A DNA stretch of 64,000 nucleotides, taken from the NCBI GenBank assembly GCA_022578965.1, contig MU400668.1, positions 1-64,000 of the forward strand, read 5' to 3'. A program made the translations under genes and the position numbers. Shown piece after piece: positions 37,953-49,326 of this stretch. The notes beneath the pieces were generated by a model. That model did no database searches, was not told the origin of the DNA, and saw only the letters and a list, made by a program, of their open reading frames with translations. Source of the stretch: Xylaria sp. FL1777 (lineage: Eukaryota; Ascomycota; Sordariomycetes; Xylariales; Xylariaceae). The first letter of the stretch is position 1. The number at the start of each line of letters is the position of its first letter.

Positions 37953-39258
37953 ACCCGACACTCAATGAACAAACAGCATTTGCTTCTTACTGCTATCCCG
38001 AAAAGGGCATAGTTGACGTCTGGGGTCATGGGCTATTGTCTTGGTAAGCAATGATGAGACGGAGGCGTATTCTTGTGTACTTTAGCTTGTGTAACGTCGC
38101 TAGATCGAGTCTACTACCTATACGATCTGTTGACGGTAATCCCAGATGATCGACTTGCTGGTACTTGAGAGTACCGATGATATTACGTAGATATTCATAG
38201 CATGCGACTTCTATAGACTTTAGATCCGCACGAAATTCTTAACATCCGAGGCGAGTTTATCGACATAATACATATGAGGAGGGAAGAAGAACGATCTAAT
38301 TACTACGCCATACATAACAACCTAGTCTCAGCCGGGGGTATATCTGTGCTTTATGCGTTTTTCTACCTCAACATACTGCGTATCTTTTTACTTTATGCGA
38401 CAATATGTTGCACTTTTGTTCTCTTTTTTTTTTTTTTCCCTCAGTATTTGCCCCTTCCTCTTCCTCCGAGATGCGGCCAACTAAGTAACCATCGACGTAC
38501 TGCTTGCAGGAACGCCATAGCGAGAAGGAGCAGTAGCTGCTGGGTGAATGGTCGCAAGTATAGATATCATTACCGCCGCTGTACGAGAGGTCTATAGTGG
38601 TCGTACGTGCTGAAGACTGATAGACTTGTGTACACACCAGACTCAAGCCCTGTGACTCGAAGCCTTCCGAAACGCCACATGTACTCGTTTCTATAGAACA
38701 TTATTGATGCAAGCTAGCTATTTTGTAAGCGCTAGTTCAAATCCTTATCAAAGTTCCCGTGTGGCCTGCTACTCCAACGACGACCGTCAGCTGATTTCTT
38801 TTTGAACTATGCCACGTCTTCTCGGACACATAGTTTTCCATCTACAAGACGTCCAGAGCTGACCGTGGGAAGAACATCAAGGAATTATCAAGGTGGTTTA
38901 AAATATAAAAAAGCTGGACATAAAAATATCAATAGTGTCGCTAAGAGTAGGATAGGTAGCAGGAGAAATGCAGGCCCAAAAGTTTCCCCGTGAAAGTACC
39001 CTCGGGAAGCTAAAGAACAGACACAACGCGCATCCGGGTGGAGGTGTGATGCGTGATAAGTTATACACTAGAGCCGGTCCCAGAATTAACGGCTCAATCT
39101 ATCCAGCGAATAGGCAGAAAGTAACTTCCAGAATATGACTAGTTACTCCAGGTGAAAATCACAATGTGGAATTAACAGCACGTATACCCACTCAATTGAA
39201 GACTCTCTTGGCTTTGACACGGCGAGCCTACCCCGGAAGAAGAGGTTTGTGGTACCAG
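37953..39258. other. Intergenic region, no gene seen
   Basis: Short frames only, for example 38,274-38,597 on the plus strand (running through a T13 tract) and 38,802-38,993 on the plus strand (63 aa, basic, no motif). Neither has exon-like borders or recognisable domains. I see no repeats with clear ends. Confidence 0.5.
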
Positions 39259-39283
39259 TTAGGCTAGGTTAAGCCTAGCCTAA
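39259..39283. repeat. Perfect inverted repeat, 10-bp arms
   Basis: TTAGGCTAGG, a 5-bp loop TTAAG, then CCTAGCCTAA. It lies 58 bp before the MITE-like element. It could be a hairpin or part of the same mobile-element debris. Confidence 0.7.
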
Positions 39284-39340
39284 TACACGTAAGGTTGGTC
39301 CTGGTGAATCCCGATGTTGATGTTGGCCCTAAACTACCTA

Positions 39341-39578
39341 CAGGTCTACAGGATGATAATCCTGTAGCGTCGCGCTAAGACTTGTACCGGCAGGGGTTTT
39401 TGGTAGGAAAGTTTTCTATATCTACTTGTTGAACAAGGGCTACGAAGTGGCAAAAAGGCTTCGAGACTGATCAACAACTAATTTTCTACATGAATTATAT
39501 GCCAGCCTTGTGATTAACGGTACTCTTTCTTTCTTAGCATCTAGCATGACGCTACAGGATTATCATCCTGTAGACCTG
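39341..39578. mobile_element. MITE-like element with 30-bp terminal inverted repeats
   Basis: The left end CAGGTCTACAGGATGATAAT continues with CCTGTAGCGTC (39,341-39,371) and is repeated in inverted form at 39,548-39,578 (GACGCTACAGGATTATCATC, then CTGTAGACCTG). Each arm itself contains the near-palindrome CTACAGGAT-GATA-ATCCTGTAG. The inside (about 175 bp) has no open frame. This fits a non-autonomous DNA transposon of about 238 bp. The target duplication is unclear: flanks are CTA on the left and TTA on the right. Confidence 0.65.
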
Positions 39579-39744
39579 TTAGGTATAATTCCATAATTCC
39601 AGCAAGGGTAAATCTACTATCTCTATGCAATAGGGTTGCTGAGGCTATATAAGTAGTATGTAAGTTAGATAGAACTAGAGATTATTACTTCGCTACTGCT
39701 ATTATTGCCTCGCAACTCTACATAGCTATATAATACATAGAACA
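39577..39744 (+). repeat. Possible solo LTR
   Basis: TGTTAGGTATAATTCC opens directly at the end of the MITE-like arm, and the segment ends in GAACA, so ends are TGTT/AACA. Inside there is a promoter-like GCTATATAAG near 39,645 followed by a TC-rich stretch, the usual look of a copia-type LTR. I found no flanking 5-bp duplication, so the ends are uncertain. Confidence 0.35.
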
Positions 39745-40215
39745 AATATTTGTTTAAAAGTTAGTTAATATAAGTAGCTATGGAAGAATACCTGGTCCCC
39801 TTGTTGGAACTATTACCTATTTTGGGCAATTGAGTGGATGTGCAGCCAACGCCTACTGCACTCTTTCTTCTATCTGTAGTCTCGTTAACAACACGTTTAA
39901 CCTGCTATAGTAAGCAAAAAGCAGTAACTAAATAATGCAGTTAGGATTTTCGGCCAATTATGCTCTGCAATGGAAGTGACACCGCCCTTTCTTATGCTCG
40001 ATGGAATGCCAACGTGCGGCGCGAGTCCCTTGCGACATAATCTGTTCACAACCCTGTATATGTATTGTTGGGAACTGCTGAGCTGTTAGGAAGCAATCCT
40101 TTCACATAAAAAGGACTTGAGGTCGCACTCGAGTGGTTTATGAACGTCAACCAGGCTGTGAAACAAGGTGTGTTTATAGTCAACAAAAGATGATAGGAAT
40201 AAAAAAATAGGATTT
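39745..40215. other. Upstream region of the OYE gene
   Basis: About 470 bp without a gene, presumably holding the promoter of the old-yellow-enzyme gene. Nothing specific recognised. Confidence 0.45.
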
Positions 40216-41346
40216 ATGTCTATGGCATCCAGCACGAGAGCTATTGACGTTATGGAGTCGTCTAGATTATTCTGCCCAGTCAGGGTTGGCAACATGACGC
40301 TGGCCCATCGAATCGGCATGAGCCCATTGACGCGCCTGCGCGCTTCGAATGATCATGTTCCCCTCGATATGGTAGTGGAATACTACAGTCAACGAGCCAG
40401 TGTTCCTGGTACACTACTCATTAGCGAAGGCACCTTCATATCCGAAGCCGACGGGGGAGTCCCAAACGTGCCAGGGATCTATAATGAGCAGCAGATCCTA
40501 GCCTGGAAACGGGTCACGGACGCCGTTCATCGCAAAGGCAGTTACATCTTCTGTCAGCTATGGGCGCCCGGCCGCGCCTCTTGGTTTGAACCGGAGCGTA
40601 TATATAGCTCGAGTGCCACGCCTCTGAAACCTGGTCAAGTACCTCCTCGAGAACTAACGGTCAAGGAAATACAAGAAAAGATTGATAGCCACGCACGCGC
40701 GGCGAGCAATGCCATGGCTGCAGGGTTTGATGGCGTCGAGCTCCACGGAGCCAACGGGTATCTCATCGACCAGTTCACACAGGATTGCTGTAACAAGCGC
40801 GAGGACGGGTATGGCGGCAGTATCGCGAACCGATCTCGGTTCGCGGTCGAGTTGGCGACGGCAGTAAGCAATGCCATCGGGCCTCAACGAGTGGGCATCC
40901 GACTCAGCCCGTGGAGCACATACAACGGCATGAAGATGGCAGACCCCGTCCCGCAGTTCTCGGACCTCATCACCAAGATATCGACCCTCGACCTCGCCTA
41001 CCTCCACCTAATCGAGGCGCGCATAGCGGGGATCGAGGACGCGCAGTGTGCGCCGGAGCCGTCGGAAACGCTCACGTTCGCGTATGACCTATGGAAGGGG
41101 CCGCTGCTCGTCGCTGGTGGCTTTACGGCAGAGAGTGCCCGGCGACTGGTCGATGTCGAGCACCCGGACAAGGATGTGGTCGTCACGTTCGGACGATGGT
41201 TTATCTCCACACCCGACTTACCCTTTCGAATTCGCGAGAACATTCCACCGGGCGAGTATCAACCTGGTACAGCATATGCGGCTCAGCAAGCTGCCGGATA
41301 CATAGACTATCCTTACTGCGACGAGTTTGTAGGAAGACAGCAATGA
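40216..41346 (+). CDS. Old yellow enzyme family FMN ene-reductase
   Basis: FMN-dependent NAD(P)H oxidoreductase with a TIM barrel, reducing activated C=C bonds. It is intronless, 376 aa. It starts near SSRLFCPVRVGNMTLAHRI, with SPLTRLRA carrying the conserved Thr by the flavin. The catalytic motif is HGANGYLIDQFTQD, with the substrate-binding pair His177 and Asn180 and the proton donor Tyr182. The next blocks are NKREDGYGGSIANRSRF, RLSPW and the C-terminal phosphate-binding GGFTAESA and FGRWFISTPDLP. A second ATG six bases downstream is an equally possible start. Physiological substrates are unknown. Such enzymes are common tailoring enzymes in fungal metabolite clusters, and this gene sits 3.5 kb from the P450, which may or may not be meaningful. 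Confidence 0.94.
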   Translation: MSMASSTRAIDVMESSRLFCPVRVGNMTLAHRIGMSPLTRLRASNDHVPLDMVVEYYSQRASVPGTLLISEGTFISEADGGVPNVPGIYNEQQILAWKRVTDAVHRKGSYIFCQLWAPGRASWFEPERIYSSSATPLKPGQVPPRELTVKEIQEKIDSHARAASNAMAAGFDGVELHGANGYLIDQFTQDCCNKREDGYGGSIANRSRFAVELATAVSNAIGPQRVGIRLSPWSTYNGMKMADPVPQFSDLITKISTLDLAYLHLIEARIAGIEDAQCAPEPSETLTFAYDLWKGPLLVAGGFTAESARRLVDVEHPDKDVVVTFGRWFISTPDLPFRIRENIPPGEYQPGTAYAAQQAAGYIDYPYCDEFVGRQQ

Positions 41347-41590
41347 TAGTAGGAGAAGCAATAAGAAGAAGAGAGCATCATAGATTTCTCTTTTTTCCTT
41401 GTTTTCCTTTTCTCTTTCTTTTTTTGGAATGCGAGAAGCTACTTGTTTTGATTCTAGAATATTAAGTACTCTTAGCTACTTCTAAAGGCGTGAGATGTGA
41501 CATGAGAGATGCAACATGCAACAGTGACTGTAGTAGAATATATGTAAAGCACACCAAGTAGATACATAGTTGTAACTGATCTAACATGAT

Positions 41591-41610
41591 TTATCTTATC
41601 TTATCTTATC
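41591..41610. promoter_or_regulatory. Four tandem TTATC (GATAA) units
   Basis: TTATC is repeated four times without a gap about 190 bp upstream of the DUF1776 start codon. On the minus strand this is a run of GATAA cores. It may be a GATA-factor cluster or simply a 5-bp microsatellite. Confidence 0.5.
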
Positions 41611-41801
41611 TACGGCCACCAGGTGCAGGTAGGTACAATAGTCTACCTAACCTACCTAATTATTACATATCATCATGCAACAACTTGGAGCACGACAGCC
41701 CAACCCCCCACCCCCCATCTTTTTCTTCCAGCGTTCTTCGATACATACCGCTCCTTTAATTATAATTATATTCATATTCATACCGCCTCCGAGCAGACAC
41801 G

Positions 41802-43450
41802 ATGTCGGCAGATGACCAGCAGTTCTGGGACCTGGTAAGTCAACGGCAATGCACTCATTGCATGCTCCTCGCCGATTGCATGATTTTCGGTTTCTCGTCG
41901 TGCTCGTCGATGTTGACGCATGTGACAGCTCTCTTCGGTCCCCAACCACGTTCGACAATACTCGGACGACGTCGCCGACTTCCTCGACAAGACTGTCGAG
42001 AAGGCTGCCGAGAATGTCCGACACACCTTGGCCTCGGCATCATGGATACCCGAATATGCGAGACCAAAATCCCCGTCTCTGCCTCCGGTTCAGATCATAC
42101 CCGTGTCAACATGGGGCAGGATGCAGAACTGGGTCGTCCAACATAAGGTCGTGAGCGGTGTCTTTGTTTGCGTCGTCGGCTACTTAACATACCGCACTGT
42201 TCGTCATAGCAAGCTGCTTCGAAAATCAAGGCGAGCGAAGCGGGCGAAGAACGGTGGCCGGTTAGAGGTGGTGGTGATTGCCGGATCGCCCTCGCTCCCA
42301 GTAACCAAGTCACTCGCCCTGGATCTCGAGAGGAGAGGCTTTGTCGTCTTCGTCGTATGTAGCACGATTGAGGATGAGGTCATGGTGCAGCACATGTCGC
42401 GGCCGGATATTCGGGGACTTAGCATCGACATCACCGACGTAAGTGTATAGATATTGCACGTCATATCTCCGCTCCAATCCGGGGGGAGACTCGGGAGGAA
42501 CAGACAGGCGACTGACATACTCTCTCGTATAGCCCCCAAGCGCTGGTGCATCGATCGATCGGTTTGCTGCCTTTCTCCAGACACCGCATGCTGCGGTCCC
42601 GCGAGCCAAACCCAACTATCTAACCTTGACATCGGTCATCCTGATCCCCTCTCTACACTACCAAACCTCGCCCATAGCCACCATCCCCCCCTCCAACTTT
42701 GCCGACCTATTCAACACCCACCTATTACAACCCATTCTCACGATTCAGGCCTTCCTTCCGCTCCTCACATCTCGCCTGACCCCGCCCCCCTCAACCCAGA
42801 GCAATGAAGGCGGGAAGATTGTAGCAAAATCTCCCAAAGTTCTTGTCTTTACTCCCTCCATAATCTCTTCCATTAACCCGCCCTTCCATGCACCTGAAGC
42901 AACCGTGTGCTCGGCCCTCTCGGCATTCACAGAAGTTCTGACCGCCGAGCTACGTCCCCTCCGAATTCCCGTCACGCATCTGCAGCTCGGCACCTTCGAC
43001 TTCACAGGCTTCGTATCCCCCCGCGGACCGCAGAACCCCGGTCTCCTGCCGCCATCAGCTGAGACGCAGCAGTGGCCTGGAGCCGCACGGCAGGCTTATG
43101 CCCGCAACTACGAGTCGCAGTCGTCGTCCGCCATCTCAGCGGGGCGGATCCGAGGCCTGAGAGGTAGCTCGCTGCGAGATCTACACACCGCCGTGTTCGA
43201 CGTGCTTGACGGGTCTGATAAAAGCGATGTCGTGCGCGTGGGACTCGGCGCCGATCTATACGGGCTCGTGGGACGGTGGGTTCCGCGTGGCCTGGTTGCA
43301 TGGATGATGGGTATTCGCAAGGTCGAAGAGCTAAGTTCTTGGGAGAGCTCCTACAGCAGCAGCGGCAGCGAGAAGAGCAGTAGTGAGGATAGTGGTGAAA
43401 CGCACGAGTATATATCCGTAGGCCAAGGGTACGGAGGGGGTGCCAAGTAA
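41802..43450 (+). CDS. DUF1776-type short-chain dehydrogenase-like protein
   Basis: Exons 41802-41834, 41929-42438 and 42533-43450, 486 aa. The first exon codes only 11 residues (MSADDQQFWDL) and joins LSSVPNHVRQYSDDV in phase. One membrane segment (VVSGVFVCVVGYLTYRTV, roughly residues 119-136) is followed by a basic stretch, then a Rossmann-like start LEVVVIAGSPSLPVTKSLA and a long SDR-like domain that includes KVLVFTPSIISSI and HLQLGTFDFTGF. The C-terminus is a serine/glutamate-rich tail. This order (membrane anchor, degenerate SDR fold, acidic tail) matches the fungal DUF1776 family, whose function is not established to my knowledge. The usual TGxxxGxG nucleotide-binding glycine motif is not intact, so it may not be an active dehydrogenase. 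Confidence 0.82.
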
Positions 43451-44274
43451 GTGATTGATTCCCGGAGTTGAAACCCACTCGATCAGTTATGAATAGTCCT
43501 GGTTGGGGTTAATGATCCCGCTAAGAGCTTATTGTGCAGCTGAAACCAACTCTTACAAAACGCACACAAGGTAACAATCACTGACCCTGAATGTTGCAGT
43601 GTCTGGAAGGAGGACTAAGTACATATAATACAATCGCTCTAAGGAACGGTGCAAGCATCTACAGGATGTATAACGTCTCATGAATTACACATATGATCCG
43701 GTGGGCGTCAAGGCGCAGCAGCATTTTGAGGGAAAAACTCCATTCTTGCTATTTGGAAAGCATATCGTAGGCTAAGGGATGCCTCGCGGCTCTAGCATCA
43801 CACCATAAGTCTCATATAAATACAAACTTCTTACGCTGTTAAAAGCAGATCGTATGTCTTGCTCATAGTGATTGGGTTATTTACGTATAGGTGACTTTAC
43901 ATGTTTACAGTTTGTCCGTGGCTCCCACGATCCCTTACAGGTTATGAAGGTGCCCCAACCCCGGGGGCTTTTGATCGTGTTTAGAGACTGCGAGCACATC
44001 TGTCGGGTTATCCACGCCCAGCGGCTTCTTAATCCACATGTAAAACCATGAATAGCTTCCTTGCAGCGTCATCAAATCCCCCATGCCGTCCAGGGCAGCA
44101 GCCAATGGCCGGGAGTCATAGTTAGTAGTGTAGGTCGGTCGATCTGGTCGGTGGGGAGACGAAGCAGTCAACCACCCCTCTCACTGTCAAATTCGACTGA
44201 GCACCGATATAGACTAGACATGGCGTGGCCGCAAGGCTAGATAGCCGGAGCACGCTCCGACACAGTAAATTGTC
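43451..44274. other. Convergent spacer with one unsupported small frame
   Basis: Between the stop codons of the DUF1776 gene and the Yth1 gene. A 78-residue minus-strand frame (43,935-44,171) has reasonable amino acid composition (SWFYMWIKKPLGVDNPTDV in the middle) but no recognised domain. It could be a small gene or chance; I do not call it. Confidence 0.4.
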
Positions 44275-45075
44275 TCAATGATGTCCTCTCCCCCGGAACT
44301 TCCGATCTCCCCTGCCACGCCACCTTCCACCCCTCCCACCGCCAAAGCGGTCCCCTCGTCCGATGCCGAACTTATCGTCGCGGTCCCTACGCCCAGCAAA
44401 ATCCCTCATCTCTTCATCGGCGACGTCGTCTCTACGCGGCTCGTCTGGCACAACCTCGGTCTTGGGAATGGGCTTCTCGAGGTTCTTGTCCCAGCGAGGA
44501 TGGGCGCCCTCCTTGCAGGCCTTACCATCGGGGCAGAAGCCGGCCAGGTAGCAGGCACACAGCTTCCTCCTCACATGTCTCTTACTGCAATTCGGGCCGA
44601 GGGGGCAGAAGCCGCGGTCGTAGTGCGGACAAGGCGGCAGCTTGCTGAGCGGGTCGATGTGCAGATACAGGCACTCGTCGCCGTTGGAGCAGTAGCCGTT
44701 GCGGACGAAGAAGTTGCACTCGGGCATCTTGCGCAGGTTGTACTCGTGCAGGAACTCGCAGCCCTCTCCCTTCTTGCACAGCGCACGAAGCCAGTGCTTG
44801 CAGACAAGCGAGTTGTACGAGGAGGCGTTGGCGCCGGGGGCGGAGGTCGAGGAAGACGGCGGCGACGACGTGTGGAGGTCTGGGCATTGCGCGCCTGCGG
44901 GACAGTGCCCGGCTAGGAAGGCCTTGCAGGGCGCCCGGTTCGGCGAGTACCCGTGGCCGTAGGTGCGACGGAGGAAGGGCGAGAAGCCGAAGGTATAGTT
45001 GGGAGAGTCGTGGTTGAGGATTTGCTGCGAGAGGCTTTTAGCCGACAGGAGGCCGGAAGTTGTGGCGGCTGCCAT
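44275..45075 (-). CDS. yth1: CPSF30/Yth1, mRNA 3'-end processing CCCH zinc-finger protein
   Basis: RNA-binding subunit of the cleavage and polyadenylation factor, acting in the nucleus on poly(A) signals. Single exon, 266 aa from the ATG at 45,075 ([15 protein letters not shown]). It has five CCCH fingers in the family's order: spacing C-x7-C-x5-C-x3-H in fingers 1, 2 and 4, x8 in the first gap of finger 3, and x4 before His in finger 5. Finger 1 is CKAFLAGHC... and finger 2 CKHWLRALC.... The C-terminus is an RGG-like tail ([14 protein letters not shown]). The open frame continues upstream for 90 codons to 45,345, but that part is the translated CT/GA microsatellite (RERERE...) and a basic low-complexity stretch, so I take it as 5' UTR. 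Confidence 0.95.
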   Translation of the reverse strand: MAAATTSGLLSAKSLSQQILNHDSPNYTFGFSPFLRRTYGHGYSPNRAPCKAFLAGHCPAGAQCPDLHTSSPPSSSTSAPGANASSYNSLVCKHWLRALCKKGEGCEFLHEYNLRKMPECNFFVRNGYCSNGDECLYLHIDPLSKLPPCPHYDRGFCPLGPNCSKRHVRRKLCACYLAGFCPDGKACKEGAHPRWDKNLEKPIPKTEVVPDEPRRDDVADEEMRDFAGRRDRDDKFGIGRGDRFGGGRGGRWRGRGDRKFRGRGHH

Positions 45076-45076
45076 C

Positions 45077-45077
45077 T

Positions 45078-45115
<38 letters not shown>

Positions 45116-45146
45116 TCTCTGTCTCTCTCTTTCTCTATCTCTCTGG
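45077..45146. repeat. CT microsatellite in the yth1 5' leader
   Basis: About 70 bp of (CT)n broken by a few GT, TT and AT steps, ending right at the yth1 start codon. On the coding strand it is a GA-rich leader that stays open in the yth1 frame. Confidence 0.9.
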
Positions 45147-46015
45147 CTCTCTTTTTACGGGAGGAGGAAAAAAGACAAAATAGAAGAATAGCCCTCTTTC
45201 TCTTTCCTTTACGTTCGTTCTCTAGCTCGGGGGCAGTAGTAGGTGGTGGGAAATGGCTGTTGAGAGGAGTCCACTGGGTGATGATTAAGTAGGTATGTTG
45301 TTCTTGTCTATGGTTATTAACTTTCGGGTGACCATCTAGGTGCAAGGTGGGGGGAAGTAGAACCGAGCTAAAGTGCTTCTTTGGTGTGGGTCATTGAATT
45401 GCAAGTGACATGTTGACATACGATCAAAAAAAGTACAAATATTTATATATAGATTACACTAAATCTCAAGTACACATGCTTTCATTTTCTACATTAGCCA
45501 TAGGAATGCCAAGACCAGCTAATATATAATTAAAGCTATTATTCCGTAGTGTAAGCCCTACGGACACTTTTGCTAAAAAATTAAACTACTTCGTATATAG
45601 TATGCTAACTACCTAAACTCTCAATTCAATGACCCACACGTACAGTACCGTACAGTACCTACCGGAGTGAGGGGCTCTTTGCGGGGACTAACCCATCACC
45701 CCTGCAAGTCCAACCTCCCCTTTGTGATGTTTACCAGGTGAAAGCATATATATATACTTCGATACCTCTCACTCCCTTGAATTACCAGAGACGGTTACCA
45801 ATATCGATAGGTGAGCTGGAATCGTATAAATAACACGTAAGTCCACCATCAGAAGATCATACAGCTGTAAGAAATCTAATTCCCATAGTTGGCACTCTCA
45901 TACCACTTTTATATAATTTCTTGGAATACACTCGACATTCACCCTTGACGTGAGAAACAGCCAAGTTGCGTCCCTCGGACAGCCATGTACTCCGTATGTT
46001 TCTAGCGATCGATCA
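45147..46015. promoter_or_regulatory. Divergent promoter region of yth1 and the GH31 gene
   Basis: Roughly 870 bp between the CT repeat and the first likely ATG of the alpha-glucosidase. It contains TATATATATA near 45,746. No specific binding site is recognised. Confidence 0.4.
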
Positions 46016-49000
46016 ATGACGCCTCCGGTAACAGTGATCGCGCATGTTCTCCAGACCACCATGGACGGAATAATTTCTTCGGCGTGGTGGCTGCTACCAC
46101 GCCAGGGCTTTAGCCTGTTGTATGCCAGATTTGCAGCCTGGTACGACCATTTGACCCCGCTTTCTCAGGTCGTCTTCATATCAAGTATCCTGGGATCGTC
46201 GTCTCTTGTGCTCTACGGCTCTTTACATATCAAGAGACGTCGTGGAGAGGCTGTACGAGCCACGACTCTGCTCGCTGCCATGTTCTTCATCCTCGCCAGT
46301 CTTATACTATCACTTCCATCATCATCTTCTACCACACTACGGGAGCGAGAAGATGTCGCCGTTATTCCCAATATTCGTGACCCGCAAGCTGTGGATGCTC
46401 AGTCCGTGTGCCTCGGATACAAGGCGTCTAACGTAGTAGAAACGCCCCTAGGTTTGACGGGTGATCTAATTCTGGCGGGTGACCCTTGCAATGTATACGG
46501 CACCGACATTGAGGCCCTCTCCCTCATAGTTGAGTACCAGGCGGCAGACAGGCTTCATGTTGAGATACTTCCCAAGTACATTGGTCAGAAGAACCAATCG
46601 TGGTTCATCCTCCCTAAAGCCCTAGCCGCGAAGCCCGGAGCCCAAGCCGATGTCAGATCCCAGAGTGATCTTGATTTCTCATGGAGCAATGAGCCCACCT
46701 TCTCATTCAAGGTCGCGCGAAAAAGCACCGGTGATGTTCTATTCACAACAGAGGGGTCTCAGCTAGTCTTCGAAAACCAGTTCATAGAATTTGAGTCTGC
46801 TTTACCCGAGAACTACAACCTGTATGGGTTGGGCGAAACTATTCATAGTTTCCGATTAGGCAATAATCTCACAAGTGCGTGTTGGCCCCCTCTATGCGCG
46901 TAACGCATGGCTGATTAATTCAGGGACGCTGTATAATGCTGATGTTGGTGACATTATCGATGCGAATTTGTACGGCTTCCACCCTATTTACTTAGACACG
47001 CGATATTTCGATGTCAGTCAGGACGGTAATGTGACCTATACACCTCATCCCACTGATAAGTCAGCTCAATATAAGTCGTTCACCCATGGTGTGTTTCTTC
47101 GGAATGCACATACACAGGAAATTCTATTGCGAGAGTCGAAGGTTACGTGGAGGGCACTTGGTGGTACCATTGATCTCTACTTCTTCGAGGGCCCGACGCA
47201 GGATCAGGTTACTAAGACATACCAAACAAGCGTCATTGGACTTCCCGCAATGCAACAGTATTGGACCTTTGGGTATCATCACTGCCGCTGGGGCTATCAG
47301 AACTGGTCCGTAGTTCAAGAAGTCGTGGATAACTTCGCCAAGAACGAGATCCCTCTAGAAACAATCTGGAGTATGTGCCTATCTGTTGAGATTTCATTCG
47401 ATGTTCGTTTACACATAGTATTGACTGCAGTGTAGACGATATCGACTACATGAAGGACTACCGGGATTTTGAAAACGATCCGGATCGCTATCCTTATGAC
47501 GTTGGCGTTGAGTTTCTCAAAAAGCTACATGAGAACAACCAACACTACATTCCAATCATAGACGCCGGAATATATGTGCCCATGCCCGGCAATCAGAGTG
47601 ACAAGTATCCCCCATTTGAACGAGGGCTTGAACAAGGCGTTTTTATTTCTAACCCTGATGGATCATTATATATAGGACAAGTCTGGCCTGGATTCTGTGG
47701 TAAATACGCCTTCCCTAGTTTCGCTACTTATATCGTACTAAAGAACTGCAGCTTGGGCGGACTGGATTGGTGCACTGTTCGGAGGCATTGCGACTAATCA
47801 GTGGTGGATATCTGAAGTCACTGAGTACCATAAGCAAATTCCTTTTGATGGCATCTGGATCGACATGTCTGAGGTGGCCTCATTCTGCTCTGGGAGTTGC
47901 GGTAGCAGTGAGAGGGGTTACGGTTCCACACTCCCAAAATTGTCGTCTTCATCAGACACAGCAGTCTCGGGAACCACCGAGACTCGCAATGTCAATTTTC
48001 CTCCTTATGCAGTCAACAACTATCATGGCGAGCTGGCCGGCCACACATTGAGCCCCAACGCGACACATAGTGATGGAAGCGTACAGTACGATTTCCACAA
48101 TGTCTGGGGCCACCAACTCTTGAATGCGACGTACCACGCTCTACTAAATATCTCTCCGAAAAAGCGGCCTTTCATCATCGGGAGGTCTACCTTTGCAGGC
48201 TCTGGAAGAGTTGCCGGTCATTGGGGGTAAGTTATTCACAATTCCTACCCGATGTGTATCAAGGCTCAATAGGACGTCAGCGGCGACAACTACTCGGATT
48301 GGCCTTATCTTTACTTCGCAATCCCTCAGGCTCTTTCGTTCTCTTTATACGGCATACCCATGTTCGGAGTTGACACATGCGGGTTCTCCGGCGACGCCAG
48401 CGAGGAGCTCTGCAACCGCTGGATGCAACTATCTGCATTCTTTCCTTTCTACCGGAACCATAACAATATCAACGCTATCTCACAAGAACCATATCTTTGG
48501 CCCTCCGTGATAGAAGCAAGCAAGACGGCGATGAAAATCCGCTACGCCCTGCTTCCGTACATCTATACTACGTTCTTCCTAAGCCATTCTACAGGATCGA
48601 CGACACTTCGTGCATTAGCATGGGAATTTCCCGAGGAGCCTTGGCTAGCCGATGCAGACCGGCAGTTCATGCTGGGGAACGCAATCCTAGTCACACCGGT
48701 CCTCGAGCAGGGCGCGACAACCGTTGACGGTGTATTTCCCGGTATCGGGTCCGGCACGATTTGGTACGACTGGTACAACCAGACGCGCGTCACGGGTGTC
48801 GAGGCCGGGCAAAACGTGACAATTTCCGCACCACTCAGCCACATCCCTATATTCGTGCGTGGCGGCAGCGTATTACCGATGCAGGAGCCGGGATTGACCA
48901 CCACGGCCGCCAGAGCTAGTCCGTGGTCATTACTTGTGACGCTCGACACGAAAAACAAGGCCAGCGGTGGGTTGTACATCGATGATGGCGAGAGTGTGGA

Positions 49001-49326
49001 CCCTGAGGTCACGGCCTGGGTTGCTGTGAGTTCCGCAACATTCCTCATTACATACCCTGACTAACCGCGTCTGCTAGTTTTCTGTGTCCGGATCGTTACT
49101 TACAGCCACGCGGTCCGGCGCCTACGACGAAAATAGGAATCCCCTAGGTTACGTGACGGTTCTTGGTATTGAGGGAGACGTGTTCGAGGTCACATTCGGT
49201 GAAACTAAGCTTGAACCCGAAAACTGGCATTTGGATACTACGACCCGGGTTCTCAGAGTAGATGGGTTAGATATGTTTACTGAGGGGGGTGCTTGGACCT
49301 CTGACTGGACTCTAAGCTGGTCGTGA
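46016..49326 (+). CDS. GH31 alpha-glucosidase with unusual membrane N-terminus
   Basis: Retaining glycoside hydrolase that frees glucose from maltose-type substrates. Exons 46016-46874, 46924-47370, 47436-47699, 47752-48226, 48281-49025, 49078-49326, about 1,012 aa. All introns are 49-65 bp and in phase. The mature enzyme begins near SVCLGYKASNVVETPLGL. The nucleophile region is FDGIWIDMSE (Asp near 561), the acid/base Asp is in GHWGGDN (near 684, rebuilt across intron 4), and FGVDTCGFSG follows. Upstream of the enzyme proper are two hydrophobic stretches with a KRRR cluster between them, so the protein may be membrane-anchored. ATG 46,280 would instead give a plain signal peptide (MFFILASLILSL) and 924 aa; ATG 46,061 is a third option. 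The frame to 45,950 starts with GTG and is discarded. Confidence 0.93.

Noticed and set aside
43935..44171. 78-residue minus-strand frame between the DUF1776 and yth1 genes
   Set aside because: Composition is plausible, but there is no domain, no second exon and no promoter evidence. Kept as a note only.
45076..45345. 90-codon N-terminal extension of Yth1
   Set aside because: It is the translated CT microsatellite and basic low-complexity leader. Known Yth1 proteins start just before the first finger, so the ATG at 45,075 is preferred.
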